Position numbers and translations under genes: made by a program
The notes under the pieces: generated by a model
Databases searched by the model: none
What the model was told of the DNA's origin: nothing
What the model saw: only the letters and a program-made list of their open reading frames with translations
Assembly (NCBI GenBank): GCA_965112735.1
Contig: OZ218964.1
Location: 930,001-994,000, forward strand
Length of the DNA stretch: 64,000 bases
Source: Phaeosaccion multiseriatum
Taxonomy: Eukaryota; Ochrophyta, other classes
Direction: 5' to 3'
Part shown: positions 1 through 11,769 of the stretch, in pieces
Numbering within the stretch: position 1 is the first letter of the stretch
How the letters are laid out: each line of letters opens with the position of its first letter

Positions 1-87
1 ACACGCACGCCCACACACGCACGCATACACGCACACATTTACACACATACACACATACACACACACGCACACACACACACGAAACAG

Positions 88-2134
88 GTGGACCGGCACC
101 TGCTCGAGTCTCTGCTCGGGGCTGTGGAGCTCTCTTTGGAGCGAGGCGCCTTCCTGCAGTGCCTCGGCAAGGTGCCCATGCTTCACAACATGCCCGTGGG
201 GGAGAAGACACGTCTGCTCGACATGGTCACACCGAGGGACTTTGGCCCCGGAGAGTACATTATCAAGCGGGGAGAGCACGGCAGCTCCATGTTTCTGTTG
301 GTCAAGGGGAGGGCGGTGGTGCGGAGTCTATATCAGCGCACGGGGGAGACGGTTGATGTTGCTACCATCAGTCCTGTCGAGTGAGTAGGAGAGAGGAAGG
401 AAGGAAGGAAGGAAGGAAGGAATGAAGGAAGGAAGGAAGGAAGGAAGGAAGGAAGGGAAGAAGGGAAGAAGGGAAGAAGGAAGGAAGGGAAGGAGGGAGG
501 GAAGGGAGGGAAGGAAGGAAGGAAGGGAGGGAGGGAGGGAGGAAGGGAGGGAGTGGAGGGAGGAAGGAGAGGGAGGGAGGGAGAGAGGGAGGTTGATTGG
601 TTGGTTGGGTGGGTTTGTTGGTTCGATTGTGGGTTGCTGTTTCTCTCTCTGCCCGACATGCGTGCCCTGACGGTGCTATACCATTTCTCGTCTCGTCTTT
701 TCCTTGTTCCCCTCCGCCGCTCTCCCCCTTCTCGTACAGTTACTTCGGCGAGCGGGCCCTCGTGGAGAGCGACGTGCGCAACGCGAGTGTGATTGCCCTG
801 ACCAGAGTGCATTGCCTCGAGCTCACCAAGGCCGCCTTTAACAGGCAAGATACTTCGTGATACTTGACTGTTAAAGGCAACCTCTCGCCTTCCATCGTCT
901 GTGTGCGTGCCGTGCGGCCCACAACGGACAAGGAGCAAGAGTAGACGGCTCGGGCCCACCTTCCCTCCATCCATCCATCCATCCATCCATCCATCCCTCC
1001 CTCCGTCCTTCCCTCCCTCTCGCGCTTCATTTCTTTAAGTGTTTCAGAAGAGCAATGATCTCTCTGATTTCGGACTGTCTCTTCTGCCCATCTCCTTCCC
1101 CTCCCCCCCCCTTCCCCCATCCACTGCCATCCCCCCTACCGCCTCTTCGCAGCGTGTTTGGACCCATTCAGCACATCATGGAAAGGGAAGAGCCGATCAG
1201 CGCCCCGTTGGAGAGAGGGGCGAAGGACCTCAGGCCGCTGCTACTGCTGGGGGAGGGTAGCTTTGGGAGTGTGTGCCTCGTGGAGCTCAAGGGGAAGAAA
1301 CCGCTGGCAGAGGAGGAGGAGCAGGACGAGCGGGGAAGGGGGGGAGAAGGAGGAGGAGAGAGGGGGGGGGAAGGGGAAGAGAGAGGAGCAGGCGGGGATG
1401 ATGGGAAGGTGAGTGAGGTGGAAGGACGAGACCCCGCTCCCAACACCCTGCCCATTGGCCTCTTAACATGTGCTGCTACCGTACCCATATACCTCTTCCC
1501 TTCCCTGACTTAGCACACTGTGCTCTCCACGTACCCTCCTTTGCCGTACTGCCCTGTCCATACGCCTCCACCCTGTCCATACGCTTCTACCATGCCCATT
1601 CGTCGTGCGCCTCTACCCTGCCCTTCCATAACCTTGCCCGTACATCTCTACCCTCCCCCTGCCCCTCCCCCTGCCCCTGCCCCTCCCCCTCTCCTCCTCC
1701 CTTCCCCCTCCTCCATTGACAGAAGCAGCCCGCCCTCTCCGACGACGACGCCTCTATCTTCTGGCGCCACAGTCCCGACACCAAGCGGGTGGTGCGCTCC
1801 CTCCCCCGGGGGGCCGGCGAGCCCTCTGTGGCCGCACGCTGCCTGGACGCCAAGCAGGCCTTGCTGACGGCAGGGAGGCATCCCTTCATCACGGCCTTTC
1901 ATGGGTGGTACCAGGACCCGAGGGCTCTGCATCTGGTTATGGTGAGAGGGGAGGGGAGAGAGGAGAGGGGAGGAGAGAGGGGAGAGGGGAGAGGGGAGAG
2001 AGGAGAGAGGAGAGGGGAGAAGAGGGGGAGGAGAGGGGAGCAGGCTGCCTTCCTTGCCTGCTCATGTACTTGTTACAGTGAGGCTGTTGTAGTGCTACTC
2101 CTGCTGTACTGTTGCCGTTTCACCACAACTGCTG

Positions 2135-2168
<34 letters not shown>

Positions 2169-2525
2169 ATCACCAACACTCCCCCCTCCCCACCCCCACA
2201 GGAGTACGTGGAGGGCGGAACCTTGCTAGACCTGATCCAGAGGCGCCCCTCCATCCCATCCGAGCCCGGAAACACTCGCTTCTACCTTGCGGCTCTTCTC
2301 TCGGCCTTGTCGCACCTTCAAGAACGAGACATTGTGTTTAGAGGGCTCTCGGCACAGAGCGTGCTGCTGGACTCGGCAGGTAGGCCACAACCTGACTGAC
2401 TGACCGACTGACTGACTGACTGACTGACTGACTGACTGACCGACTGACTGACTGACTGACTGACTGACTGACTGACTGACTGACCGACTGACTGACTGAC
2501 TGACTGACTGACTGACTGACTGACT

Positions 2526-2559
<34 letters not shown>

Positions 2560-3733
2560 ATGACAGGCTGACTGAATGACAGGCTGACTGACTGACCGAC
2601 TGACTGACTGACAGACTGACAGACTGACTGACTGACTGACTGACTGACTGACTGACTGACTGACTGACTGACTGACTGACTGACTGACTGACTGACTGAC
2701 TGACTGACTGACTGACTGACTGACTGACTGACTGACTGACTGACCGACTGACTGACTGACTGACTGACTGACAAAGTGACTGGCTGGCTGGACTGACTGA
2801 CTGCCTGACTGACTGACTCACCCCACTGACTGAATGACTGACTGGCTGGCTGGACTGACTGACTGCCTCACTGGCTGACTCAGCCCACTGAGTGACTGAC
2901 TGACTGATACACCCATTCACTGACTGACTCACTCGACTGACTGACTGACTGGCTCACCCATTCACTGACTGACTGACTGACTGACTGACTGACTGACTGA
3001 CTGACTGACTGACTGACTGACTGACTGACTGACTGACTGACTGACTGACTGACTGACTGACTGACTGACTGACTGACTGCCTCACTGGCTGACTGACTGG
3101 CTGGCTGACTGACTGACTGGCTCACCCATTCACTGACTGACTGGCTCACCCATTCACTGACTGACTGACTGACTGACTGACTCACTGACTGACTCACTGA
3201 CTGACTGACGTGTTGTCCGTCTCCCCCCATCCATCCCCCCCGCCACGCAGCTGACTCGGTCTCCGCCTTCCCCCCCCTCCCCCACCCCACCACCTCTCTC
3301 GCATGTATCGTCGCCATTTGTCCAGGCTACCCTCGTCTTTGTGACTTCACTCTGGCCAGAGTGCTGAAGGACGGCAGAGCGTACACGCTGTGTGGGTGAG
3401 TAAGGGACGGGTTCGAGGGGTAGAGGGTGTGGGTGAGAGGGTGGAGGGAAGAGAGGAGAGGAGAGAGGAGAGAGGAGAGAGGAGAGAGAGGTAGAGGGGT
3501 AGAGAGTGGAGGGTACCTCCCCACCCGTCTATATAGTCTATATAGTCTATATTGGGGATTTACGTCTCCTTGCTGCCGTTCCTCCTCCCCCCCCCCCCTC
3601 CCCCCGCCTCCTCCCCCTCCTCCCCCTCCTTCTCCTTCTCCTCCTCCTTCTCCTCCTTCTTCTTCTTCCTCTCCTCCTCCTCCTCCATCTCCTCCTCCCC
3701 CCCCCCCCCCTCCTCCTCCTCCTCCTCCTCCTC

Positions 3734-3768
<35 letters not shown>

Positions 3769-5996
3769 TCCTCCTCCTCCTCCTCCTTCTCCTCCTCCTC
3801 CTCCTCCTTCTCCTTCTCCCTCTCCTCCTCCATGTCCTCCTCCTCCTCAGTCGGCCGGGGTACATCGCCCCGGAGGTGTTGCTCGGTCGCGGTTACGATA
3901 CAAGGGCGGACCTTTGGTCTCTCGGAGCTCTCGTGCAGCATCTATCGGAGGGAGCCCCACCGCCCATGCCGCTCGAGCCGCTGCAGCTGGAGGAGGAGGA
4001 GGAGGAGGAGGAGGAGGAGGAGGAGGAGGAGATGGAGGAGATGGAGGAGGAGAGGGAGAAGGAGGAGGAGGAGGAGGAGGAGGAGGAGGAGGAGGAGGAG
4101 GAGGAGGAGGAGGAGGATGAGGAGATGGAGGAGGAGAGGGAGAAGGAGGAGGAGGATGAGGAGGAGGAGGAGGAGGAGGAGAAGGAGCAGAACGAGGAGG
4201 AGGAGGAGGAGGGAGAAGAGGAGGAGGGAGAAGGAGAGCGTGGTGATGGTGGCCTCGACAAAGATCAAGAGCAAGAGCGAGAACGGGTTGATGATGAAGA
4301 GCAAGTCGCGGTGGAGACAAAGACGGGTCAGGGCAAGCAGGGCCAGAACAATCACGTCCGTGGCAGACCCAAGGAGCCGCAGAGGAGGAGGAGGAGGAGG
4401 AGTTTGGACTCGTTAGCTGAGGAGGGTGGGGAGGGGAGTGAAGAAGCAGACGGGAGGGGAGACCGAGGCGAGCAGGGAGGAGCGAGAGAGAGAGCGAGGA
4501 GATGTCACAGCGGCTACGCGGCAACAGCGGTTAGCAGTGATATAGCAGTTGGTGATACAATAGGTGGTGGGGCAGCAGCCGCCGCGGGGGAGAGAGAGGG
4601 GGGAGGCAAGGGCAAGGGAAGAAAGAGGGGCATGGCATCAGCCGTGGCACAGCAGCAGAGGCGACCACTGCAGCGCATGGGCAGCACCGTCTTTCCCGCC
4701 ATGAGCATGGCTTTCGGCGGCAACCTCACCCCTGCACTACCAACTGCTACCATTGCTACGGCTGCTGGTACTGCGGCTGCTACAACTACTGCTGCCGCTG
4801 CCCATATGATTGTTGCATCAGCAGCCGAAGTCGAAGCGGCGGCGATGGAACGCGCATCAGCAGTGGCAGCAAGCGAAGCAAGCAGAGGAGCAAGTGGACG
4901 AGCACGAGCGGAGGCGGCGGCCGGCGGCGATGACCGTAGTGTGAGTGTGAGTGTGAGTGCGAGTGTGGATGGGGCTGGTGACAATGGTGATGATGGTGTT
5001 GTCTCTGCCTCTGCCTCTGCCTCGGCCACGCCCATGCCGCCACGGTCTCCGGCAACGAGAACGGGGGGAACGGAGTTGTCTAACACGCCAGCAGGGGCAA
5101 CAGTTGGTAATACAGCAACAGCAGCAGTATTAGTAGCAGCAGCAGTTGGTGATACAGCAGCAGCCATACGAGGCCCACTCCCGCCCTCCAGAGGCTCCGA
5201 CGGCGGCGGCGGTGCGTTATCTTCGTCATCAGCATCGATACCATCGATATCATCGGCATCATCGACATCAACATCATCGAAACCCATATTGGAGGGGGTT
5301 TCTCAGCCCTCTCTGCCCTCTCCACGCTCGTCCTTCTCCTCCCTTCCCCCGGTACCCCCCGGGGAGATTGAGACAGCGCGTGACGTCATTGCCGCGCTGC
5401 TTGTGGCGAACCCCCTCGCTCGCCTGGGGGGCTCCCGGGGGGACCTCGACATTCGAAACACCAAGTTCTTCCAGGGTATGTACTGACTTACAAAGTGCCT
5501 GTATGTATCTGTCTATTTCTCTGTCTACCGATGTTCTGTATCTCATGTGCTCTCTATGTATCTACCTGTCTGTCTGTCTATCTACCCTTCTACCCCATTT
5601 ATCTTCGTTTGCTGCTTGGTTGCTTGTTTGCTTGGCTTGCTGCTCACTCCCTCACTCCCCTTCCTCCCCTCCCTCCTCCCTCTCGGTTCCCTAGGCTTTG
5701 ACTGGGAAGCACTGCTCGAGCGAAGACTGCCCCCCCCCTTCGTGCCCAACGAAGAGGACATGGCAAAACGCCTGGCTGGCAGGGGCCTCCAGGGGGGGCA
5801 GCAGTCCCCGGGGGGCGGGGAGCCCTTCCTAGGGGGGGGGAATCAGTCCCCAGGGGGCCAGCACTCCCAAGGGGGGAATCAGTCCCCAGGGGGGCAGCAG
5901 TCGTCCCAGCTGGTGGGGCTACAGGAGGAGGAGGAGTGCGGGGAGGGAGAGGGGGAGGGTTGGGAGGGAGGAGCCAAGGAAGACGATGATAACTGA
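88..5996 (+). CDS. Cyclic-nucleotide-binding AGC-type pseudokinase (PKG-like), 5' end outside window
   Basis: Exons 88-380, 740-844, 1153-1408, 1723-1941, 2202-2379, 3326-3395, 3851-5475 and 5695-5996 join in frame to about 1015 residues; earlier exons lie left of the window. Exons 1-2 encode a cyclic-nucleotide-binding domain whose phosphate-binding cassette reads YFGERALVESDVRNASV, with the usual Arg kept. A kinase fold follows: glycine loop GEGSFGSV, hinge LVMEYVEGG, APE motif GYIAPEV, and an AGC C-tail KFFQGFDWEALLERRLPPPF. Catalytic positions are lost: beta-3 Lys appears as Arg (RVVRSL), the alpha-C Glu as Ala, the catalytic loop reads FRGLSAQS instead of YRDLKPEN (Asp to Gly at 2343-2345), and DFG reads DFT. 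It therefore probably regulates by binding rather than by phosphorylation. Between the APE region and the C-tail sits a ~450-residue insert rich in Glu, then Ala/Ser (about 3990-5360). The intron after 844 starts GC rather than GT. Confidence 0.8.
391..595 (+). repeat. GGAA/GGGA purine repeat in pseudokinase intron
   Basis: The intron between 380 and 740 opens with an imperfect GGAA then GGGA/GGAG array. It is purine-only on the plus strand. Confidence 0.9.
2129..2166 (+). repeat. GCT trinucleotide array in intron
   Basis: About a dozen GCT units lie in the pseudokinase intron just upstream of the acceptor at 2201. Confidence 0.9.
2392..3208 (+). repeat. GACT tetranucleotide satellite, ~800 bp, in intron
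   Basis: Almost the whole 946-bp intron after 2379 is GACT units with scattered point variants (GACC, GGCT, CACT). Because the unit is four bases, all three minus frames stay open as Ser/Val/Gln repeats; these are not genes. Confidence 0.97.
3586..3848 (+). repeat. CTC/TCC polypyrimidine array leading into a splice acceptor
   Basis: An extended TCC array fills the intron and runs directly into the acceptor AG at 3849-3850, so it also serves as an extreme polypyrimidine tract. Confidence 0.9.
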
Positions 5997-6867
5997 CCCT
6001 CTTTAGAGCATCGGAGCAAGGAAGTAAGACGTGAAGAGGGAGAGCGATGAGCGACAAGGATGGCCGTCGTCGTTAGCCGTAAAGTCACAGAGCTCCGGCA
6101 TACGAATACGAGCGCTTAGTCCAGAGACTGATGAGGGATGAGGGATTTGAGTAGCATCCCCTTCCTCTTCCTCTTCCCCTTTCACACACACACACACACA
6201 CATACGTAATTCTTAGGTTGATTCCTGTAAGTCAATAAACCTCCCCCTTCCCTTTGACTGCCATCCCCTTTCCCCCCTTCTTGTGGTGGGACATGCATTG
6301 ACTTATGATGGGCAGAACGAAGACCTCATGCACCTCGTGGTGACAAATCATGACACGGGCGGCAACACCATGCACGCACGCACACACGCACACACGCACG
6401 CCCCCACGCCCCCACGCACGCACGCACTCATGCTCGCAGCGCCTCTTTTCCTCTTCTTTTCACTCGCCGTCAACACCAATGCTCTCCTCCTCCAGCACCG
6501 CGAGGCAGGAAGAGGCAACTTCAACAGGCATGCCCAAGGGTTTTCGATGTCGGTTTTCTAGTTTTTATCTCGTCCGGTATCATAATTCTTCAAAATGCTT
6601 CCGTCACCCCCATACCCACTCGCCCCCGAAAACACGCTTCAAGAGAGCCACGTGTAACGGCTACCGACGAATGACGTCACCTCCTCCTCCTTCTCCTCCT
6701 CCACCAGCAAACGCTTCGCCCTTTTGCATATACCGCCTACTTGCTAATCGTAGTGGCTGGCTCCCCCACAGTATAGCTCATCCCACTGCCTCCTCCTCTA
6801 TTGGCTCAGCTAGTTGTTCCTAGTGCCTCTTCTACCGCTCCTCTACCGCTATTCCGATATAGCTCCT
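5997..6867. other. Convergent intergenic region with candidate poly(A) signal
   Basis: This spacer lies between the stop codons of the pseudokinase and the minus-strand dehydrogenase. It holds short CA and CACG repeats (6184-6203, 6373-6425) and an AATAAA at 6234-6239, about 240 bp after the pseudokinase stop, which is a plausible polyadenylation signal. No gene is seen. Confidence 0.5.
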
Positions 6868-9800
6868 CTAGATCTCGCTCATGCTGACGGGGCGGCCCTC
6901 CTTGAGGGAGAGGTCGCACGCCATCGCCATCTTCAGTGCCGCAGCTCCGTCCTCGCCCGACGGGCTCACCACACCCCCGCTCTTGAGGATATCGCAGAAG
7001 GCCTTTGTCTCGTTCTCGTAGGCGTCCTTGTACCTCGACATAAAGAAGGAGTAAGGCAAGTCCTGAGTCTGGCAGCTCTTGGAGTCCCACTTTGACACAT
7101 TGGAGGGGAAGTGGTTGTCGTGCTTCACCAGGCCCTGTGAGGAAGAGAGAAGAGGGGGAGGGGGGTGAGGAGAGGAGCAGGAGCAGAGGGGAGAGGAGGA
7201 GAGAGGGGAGAGCCGCACGCACGCACACACACACACGCGCACCCACGCACACGCACACGCGCCCGAACACATGGACTTTGTCAGAGGCGAGAGGGAGCTC
7301 GTCACGACAACACCTCAAAGTGCAGCGCCCATGACAGGAGGAAGAGAGGGAGGGAGGGAGGGAGGGAGGGACCGAGGGGGGCGAAAGCTTACCTCAGTGC
7401 CGAAGAACTCCACTCGCTGGTCGTAACCGTAGGTGGCGCGGCGGCATACCTGGATGGTGGCAGTGGAGCCCGACTCAAACTCGATGAGGATGTTGGCTGT
7501 GTCGATGGCCTCGGAGGGGTTGGAGTCCTTCAGCTCCAGGATCTTCTTGTCCACGTTGCAGGAGCCTGTTGGGTCGTGGTGCGCAAAATGACAACAAAAA
7601 ATCCGTTACAGAAGGGGGCAGAGCGGTCGGTGTGCTATCTTCCTTCCTTACTCCCTCACTTGCTCGACCTCTTCCTCGTCCTCACTTCGCACTCCCTCCC
7701 TCCCTTCATACTCCCCTCCCTCCCTCCTTCACTCACTCACTCACTCACCCGTGGCGTAAACCCTGACTGGCTCGTTGGGTCCGCAGCTGCCCATGAGCCA
7801 CCTCGCAATGTCGAGGTCGTGAATGGCCATGTCCTTGAACAGACCTCCTCCGCCCTTGACGTACTCAAAGGGAGGCGCGGCTGAAAAGTGGGGATGGGGT
7901 AGGGGGGGGGGGGGGAGGATGGTGGAAGCATATGGGTATATAAGTATATGATGGGTGAGTGAGCGAGTGAGAAGGGGTAGTAAGAGAGGGGCAGGCATAT
8001 TGGGAAACGTTCGGGCGGAGGGCGTGAGGGAGGATGGGGAAGGAACGAGTAGGGAGAGGAGGGCCGTTACAGGTGTGCGGTGCCAGGCCTGGTCACAAAA
8101 AAGAAGACGCACACACACACACACCTGGGTCACGCGACTGCAGCACGGCGCTGACGGGGCTGCCCACCTCTCCGTCGGCAATGGTCTTTTGCAGCCTCGC
8201 GAAGGAGGGGTCGAACCTCCTCTGGAACGCCGTCATGAGCTGCACATTGCAGTCCTTGGCAACCTGCGTGGGACGAGAGGAGGGGGAGGAGGAGGAGGAG
8301 GAGGAGGAGGAGGAGGAGGAGGAGGAGGATACAGGTGGTCAGGTGCCTTTGTGCCTTCGTCATTGCCACAATCACAGCCACAGCCGACTGAGGTGACCAC
8401 AGGACAACGGGGGATAGGGCACAGTAGCGAGCGTATGTTGGGAAGTAAGGGAGGCAGAGGGATGCTGCGGGAGAACCACAGCCCATGGCCCCACAGTCCA
8501 CCGCCTCGGTTCACACGAAGTGCATTGGACTACCAACAGGAGGGAAGGACGTGGGAGGGAAGGGGGAGGGAAGGGGGGGGGGGGGGCAAAGGCTGCTGCC
8601 AAGGAGGAGGGTATGCAGGCATGCAGCCCACTGGGTGGAGGTACGGCCAGGCAAGTGCAGTGGTGGAGGTACGGCCAGGCAAGTGCAGTGGCGGCGACTT
8701 GTTTGCGCAGTCCGGTATAGATGTATAGGTGGAAGCAGATGGCTGCTGACGCTGACCTACCTGAATGGCCTCGAGGGTGCCCGGCAGGTCCGTGGCGATG
8801 GGCTTCTCGCAGAAGATGTGCTTACCGGCCTTGGCGCATTTCTGGAGGGAGATAGGTAGGTAGGTAGGTAGGTAGGTTGGGGGGAGGGAAGGGAGGGAGG
8901 TTGGTAGGGAGGTCAGGGAGAGAGGTCCTCTTCTCATTGGGCAGGGACTTTCTGCCCCATCCTCGTCGATCACCAAGGCGTTCAGGTGTCCAGCGTAGTC
9001 GTGCATGTGTCTGTATGTATGTACGTATGTACGTGTGATATGTATCTATGTATGTATGTACGTATGTATGCATGTATGTATGTATGTATGTATGTATGTA
9101 TGTATGTATATGTATGTATATGTATGTATGTATGTATGTATGTATATATGTATGTATGCATGTGAAAACACACCTTGATCTGGTCGGCGTGGAACTGGGA
9201 GGGTGAGCAGATCCACACGGCCTCCACATCCTTGTGGTGGATGACTTCGTCGCCATCGAGCGTGTACTCGGGCACGTTGAACTTGGCTGTCACCTGCAAA
9301 CGAGCACATACACACAGAGGGAGAGAAAGAGAGTGAGACACAAGAGAAAAGAAACAGGAAGCAGACAGGGCATTGGATAGATGGACAGACAGAGAGACAG
9401 ACAGACAGACATCTGTCCACACACACAGACAATAGCTCTAAATAGAGCTGCCCCTCTCACCTCCTTGAGCACTGGCTCCACGACATCGGAGATGATGACG
9501 GGCTGCACGCCGGGCACAGCTGCCAGAGTGGCCAAGTGGACCTAAGGGGGGGGGGGGAGGAGAAGGGGTGCTAAGCGTTCAGAATATGACTATGACATGC
9601 ATATAAGATATGGCACAAGACGGGGTCAATGCATTTGGCTTCTTGCGTGCCTCTCTCTCTCTGGCCGCAGGAGCTCCGGGGGAATACACCAGCCATGAAA
9701 AGAAAGGGGAGGGGACGGGAGGTGAGAGAGACAGTTCACTGCCGCCCGTACCTGTCCAATGCGGCCGGCTCCGATGACCCCGACATTGAGGTTTCGGCAC

Positions 9801-10451
9801 TGGGTGGTGACGGCCTTGGTGGAGGCCCTGTGAGCCAAAGTAGAAGGGGGGGAGACGAGAACCAAAGGAATGGAGCAGCGGCAAAGCGTCAGCAGCAGCA
9901 GCAGCAGCAGCAGCAGGAGGAGGAGGAGAAGGAGGAAGAGCAACCGTTCAGCAAGAGACGGAGGACAAGATGGAACTGCTTCGTATCAGGACTGCTCCTC
10001 CCAAATGTGAATCTTCTCTCCTCTAATTCACTCCTTCCTCCGGAAGACTGTTAACCACCAGAGAAGGTGGGGATAACAGTGGTACTCAAGGGCAAGAGAC
10101 GATACCAGTTAGAGCATGATGGCAAAGACGTATGGCAAAGAGAGCATGAGGGGCGGGGTAAAGGGGCCAAACACCCACGTTCCCTCTCACTTCCTTTCTA
10201 TCCAATGCACTGCTCTGCATCTTTAAGTTGCTACCCCTCTACCCTCCTTCTCTACCATACGCCCTCTCAGCCCCCCACTCTGCTGCTGCTACATGCTGCC
10301 GCGCCACACATCATCCCATCCTCTCTTTGGGATACACGCTCCCCGCTCCACCCTCGATCATACGCCGTTGCTGCTGCGGCAGCTGGGAGTTGAAATGCAA
10401 CAAGTCTTACCTAGCGGCCGTCTGCCCTACGCGTGCAAGAGTAGAAAGCAT
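6868..10451 (-). CDS. Gfo/Idh/MocA dehydrogenase, inositol 2-dehydrogenase-like, mitochondrial presequence
   Basis: Nine exons on the minus strand (10451-10411, 9827-9752, 9541-9461, 9293-9174, 8841-8761, 8263-8125, 7880-7749, 7565-7393, 7134-6868) give 369 residues. Exon 1 is only 14 residues ([14 protein letters not shown]) and forms an Arg-rich, acid-free presequence typical of mitochondrial import. The NAD-binding Rossmann motif [10 protein letters not shown] is at about 29-38, the family EKP motif at 118-120, and the catalytic Asp-x3-His is D196/H200 within [12 protein letters not shown]. Length and motifs match the myo-inositol 2-dehydrogenase (EC 1.1.1.18) branch, which oxidises myo-inositol to scyllo-inosose with NAD+. 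Substrate is inferred from the family; related sugar dehydrogenases cannot be excluded. The start is chosen because exon 1 joins exon 2 in phase and supplies the presequence. It shares a 409-bp promoter region with the SNARE gene. Confidence 0.88.
9005..9165 (+). repeat. GTAT tetranucleotide array in intron
   Basis: A GTAT/GTAC array fills most of the intron between 8841 and 9174 of the dehydrogenase gene. The Tyr/Thr/His-rich minus-strand open frames here are repeat artefacts. Confidence 0.95.
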
Positions 10452-10860
10452 GATGAAGAGAGAAGAGAAGGAGAGGGATAGATAACAAAAAACTGGGCCG
10501 CTTACATACGCGTTGCAAGGAGGGAACAGCGGGAAGCTGAAACTGAAACTGGTGTGCCGCCAGGCCATCGGCTCGGCGGCGCGCCAAAGTCCCCCTCCGC
10601 TAATGAAAGAATCAGCCACACCACGGAGTGTGTAGAGCGAGGCGGCTTATCCGCGAGTCTGGGTTCTTGCCGTAGAATAGACCAGTTGGCCACGTCCTGC
10701 CACCCAAACTCGGTTCTTCTCTGTCCTGTCCAAGGGAACACCCTCTCTCAGAGAGCAGGGCTGGTGCTGCGCAGCTCAAGCGTACTTACTCGCTGGACGG
10801 TATTGGCCGTGCAGACAGTGGCTCTTACGGCGAGAAGGCGAAACATCCCTGGTCGTGATC
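10452..10860. promoter_or_regulatory. Divergent promoter region, dehydrogenase and Qc-SNARE
   Basis: There are 409 bp between the two divergent ATG codons. No clear TATA element or repeat is visible. Open frames crossing it in both directions have no recognisable domain. Confidence 0.4.
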
Positions 10861-11603
10861 ATGAACAAGTGGCACGCAACGAAACGCTCCGGGAACGGAA
10901 CCTCTCCTTCTGTCAACGGAGGAGCTGGCAAGGGACAGGGGGGCTGGCAATCCAATCCCCACAACACGCGAGACGAGAGCTCGAGGCCGCTCACGCAAGA
11001 GAGCGATGATGATGGCGACGAGGAGGAGGACTGGATACAGAAACAGATTCGAGGGCATCACGTGAGTGGACTTAAACAATGCATCCTGCTTCCTTAGTTG
11101 GCCTCCTTCTCTACGCTCTGGATAGGATGGGAGAACCTTTGAAATGACCGCCGCTGCCCGCAAAGACTTCTTACACGAAACCTTCGTGTGTCCCCGCCTT
11201 TTGGTCCCCCCCCCCCCCCCACCGACAAACACTTGTCCCAGACGCCAAGTTTGCTCTGCCTTACCGACTTGTTCCCTTGTGCGTCCGTCCTGCTCTCCCC
11301 ACCTGCACACAACACAAACAACAGACCCAGATGCGTGAGCAGGACCAGCACCTGGACGACCTGGGTAGCTCCGTGGCTCGCTTGGGAGAGATCTCCCTCA
11401 CCATCAGCCACGAAATCAATCAGCAAAACGACATGCTGGAGAACGTTGCCGACGACTTTGAAACCGCCATCTCGGGCATGGATGTGGTGACTCGCAAGAC
11501 GCAGGAGCTGGTGCGAAAGAGCGGGGGCATGAAGTGGTTCATGCTCATCCTTTGCCTCGTGGTGGTACTCATCGTCCTCACCCTCATGGTGATTTACTTT
11601 TGA
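10861..11603 (+). CDS. Qc-SNARE, syntaxin-8-like
   Basis: Two exons (10861-11061, 11325-11603) give 159 residues. The C-terminal half is a SNARE motif with heptads starting TQMREQDQHLDDLGSSVARL, a central Gln (zero layer) in EINQQNDMLENV, then a single C-terminal membrane anchor of about 20 hydrophobic residues (WFMLILCLVVVLIVLTLMVI). The acidic linker before it (RPLTQESDDDGDEEEDW) resembles the region preceding the SNARE motif in syntaxin 8/SYP5 proteins, which act in fusion with late endosome or vacuole. The N-terminal part is short and Gly/Ser-rich, with no visible Habc-type bundle, so either the protein is naturally short or upstream exons were missed. ATG 10861 is the first Met in the open frame; a GTG lies two codons earlier. 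Confidence 0.8.
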
Positions 11604-11769
11604 GGGTGAGGACGGAGAGAGAGAGAGAGAGAGAGAGAGGAAGGGAAAGAGAAAGAGCCGCCGAAGAAAGAGTTTTTAACTCCTACGCGAACCTCCCGAG
11701 TCTGAAGGGAGAGGGATGGGTGGTCAGCAGGCACCAGCCACCACCACCAGCGGCAGAAGCAGCTTGAGC

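Noticed and set aside
2392-3208. Centromere or transposon remnant
   Set aside because: Simple GACT microsatellite only; no terminal repeats, coding remnants or target-site duplication.
2226-3317. Long minus-strand Ser/Val/Gln-repeat open frames
   Set aside because: Pure product of the GACT tetranucleotide array inside an intron; no start context or domain.
3327-4524. Minus-strand Gly-, Pro-, Leu- and Ser-rich frames opposite the kinase insert
   Set aside because: Low-complexity shadows of the TCC/GAG arrays; the plus frame continues the kinase gene between valid splice sites.
9046-9432. Tyr/His/Thr/Ile-repeat frames
   Set aside because: GTAT intronic repeat read in several frames.
9626-9943. 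Poly-Leu leader upstream of the dehydrogenase as its true N-terminus
   Set aside because: It comes from a CAG array; a short first exon at 10411-10451 joins in phase and gives a proper presequence.
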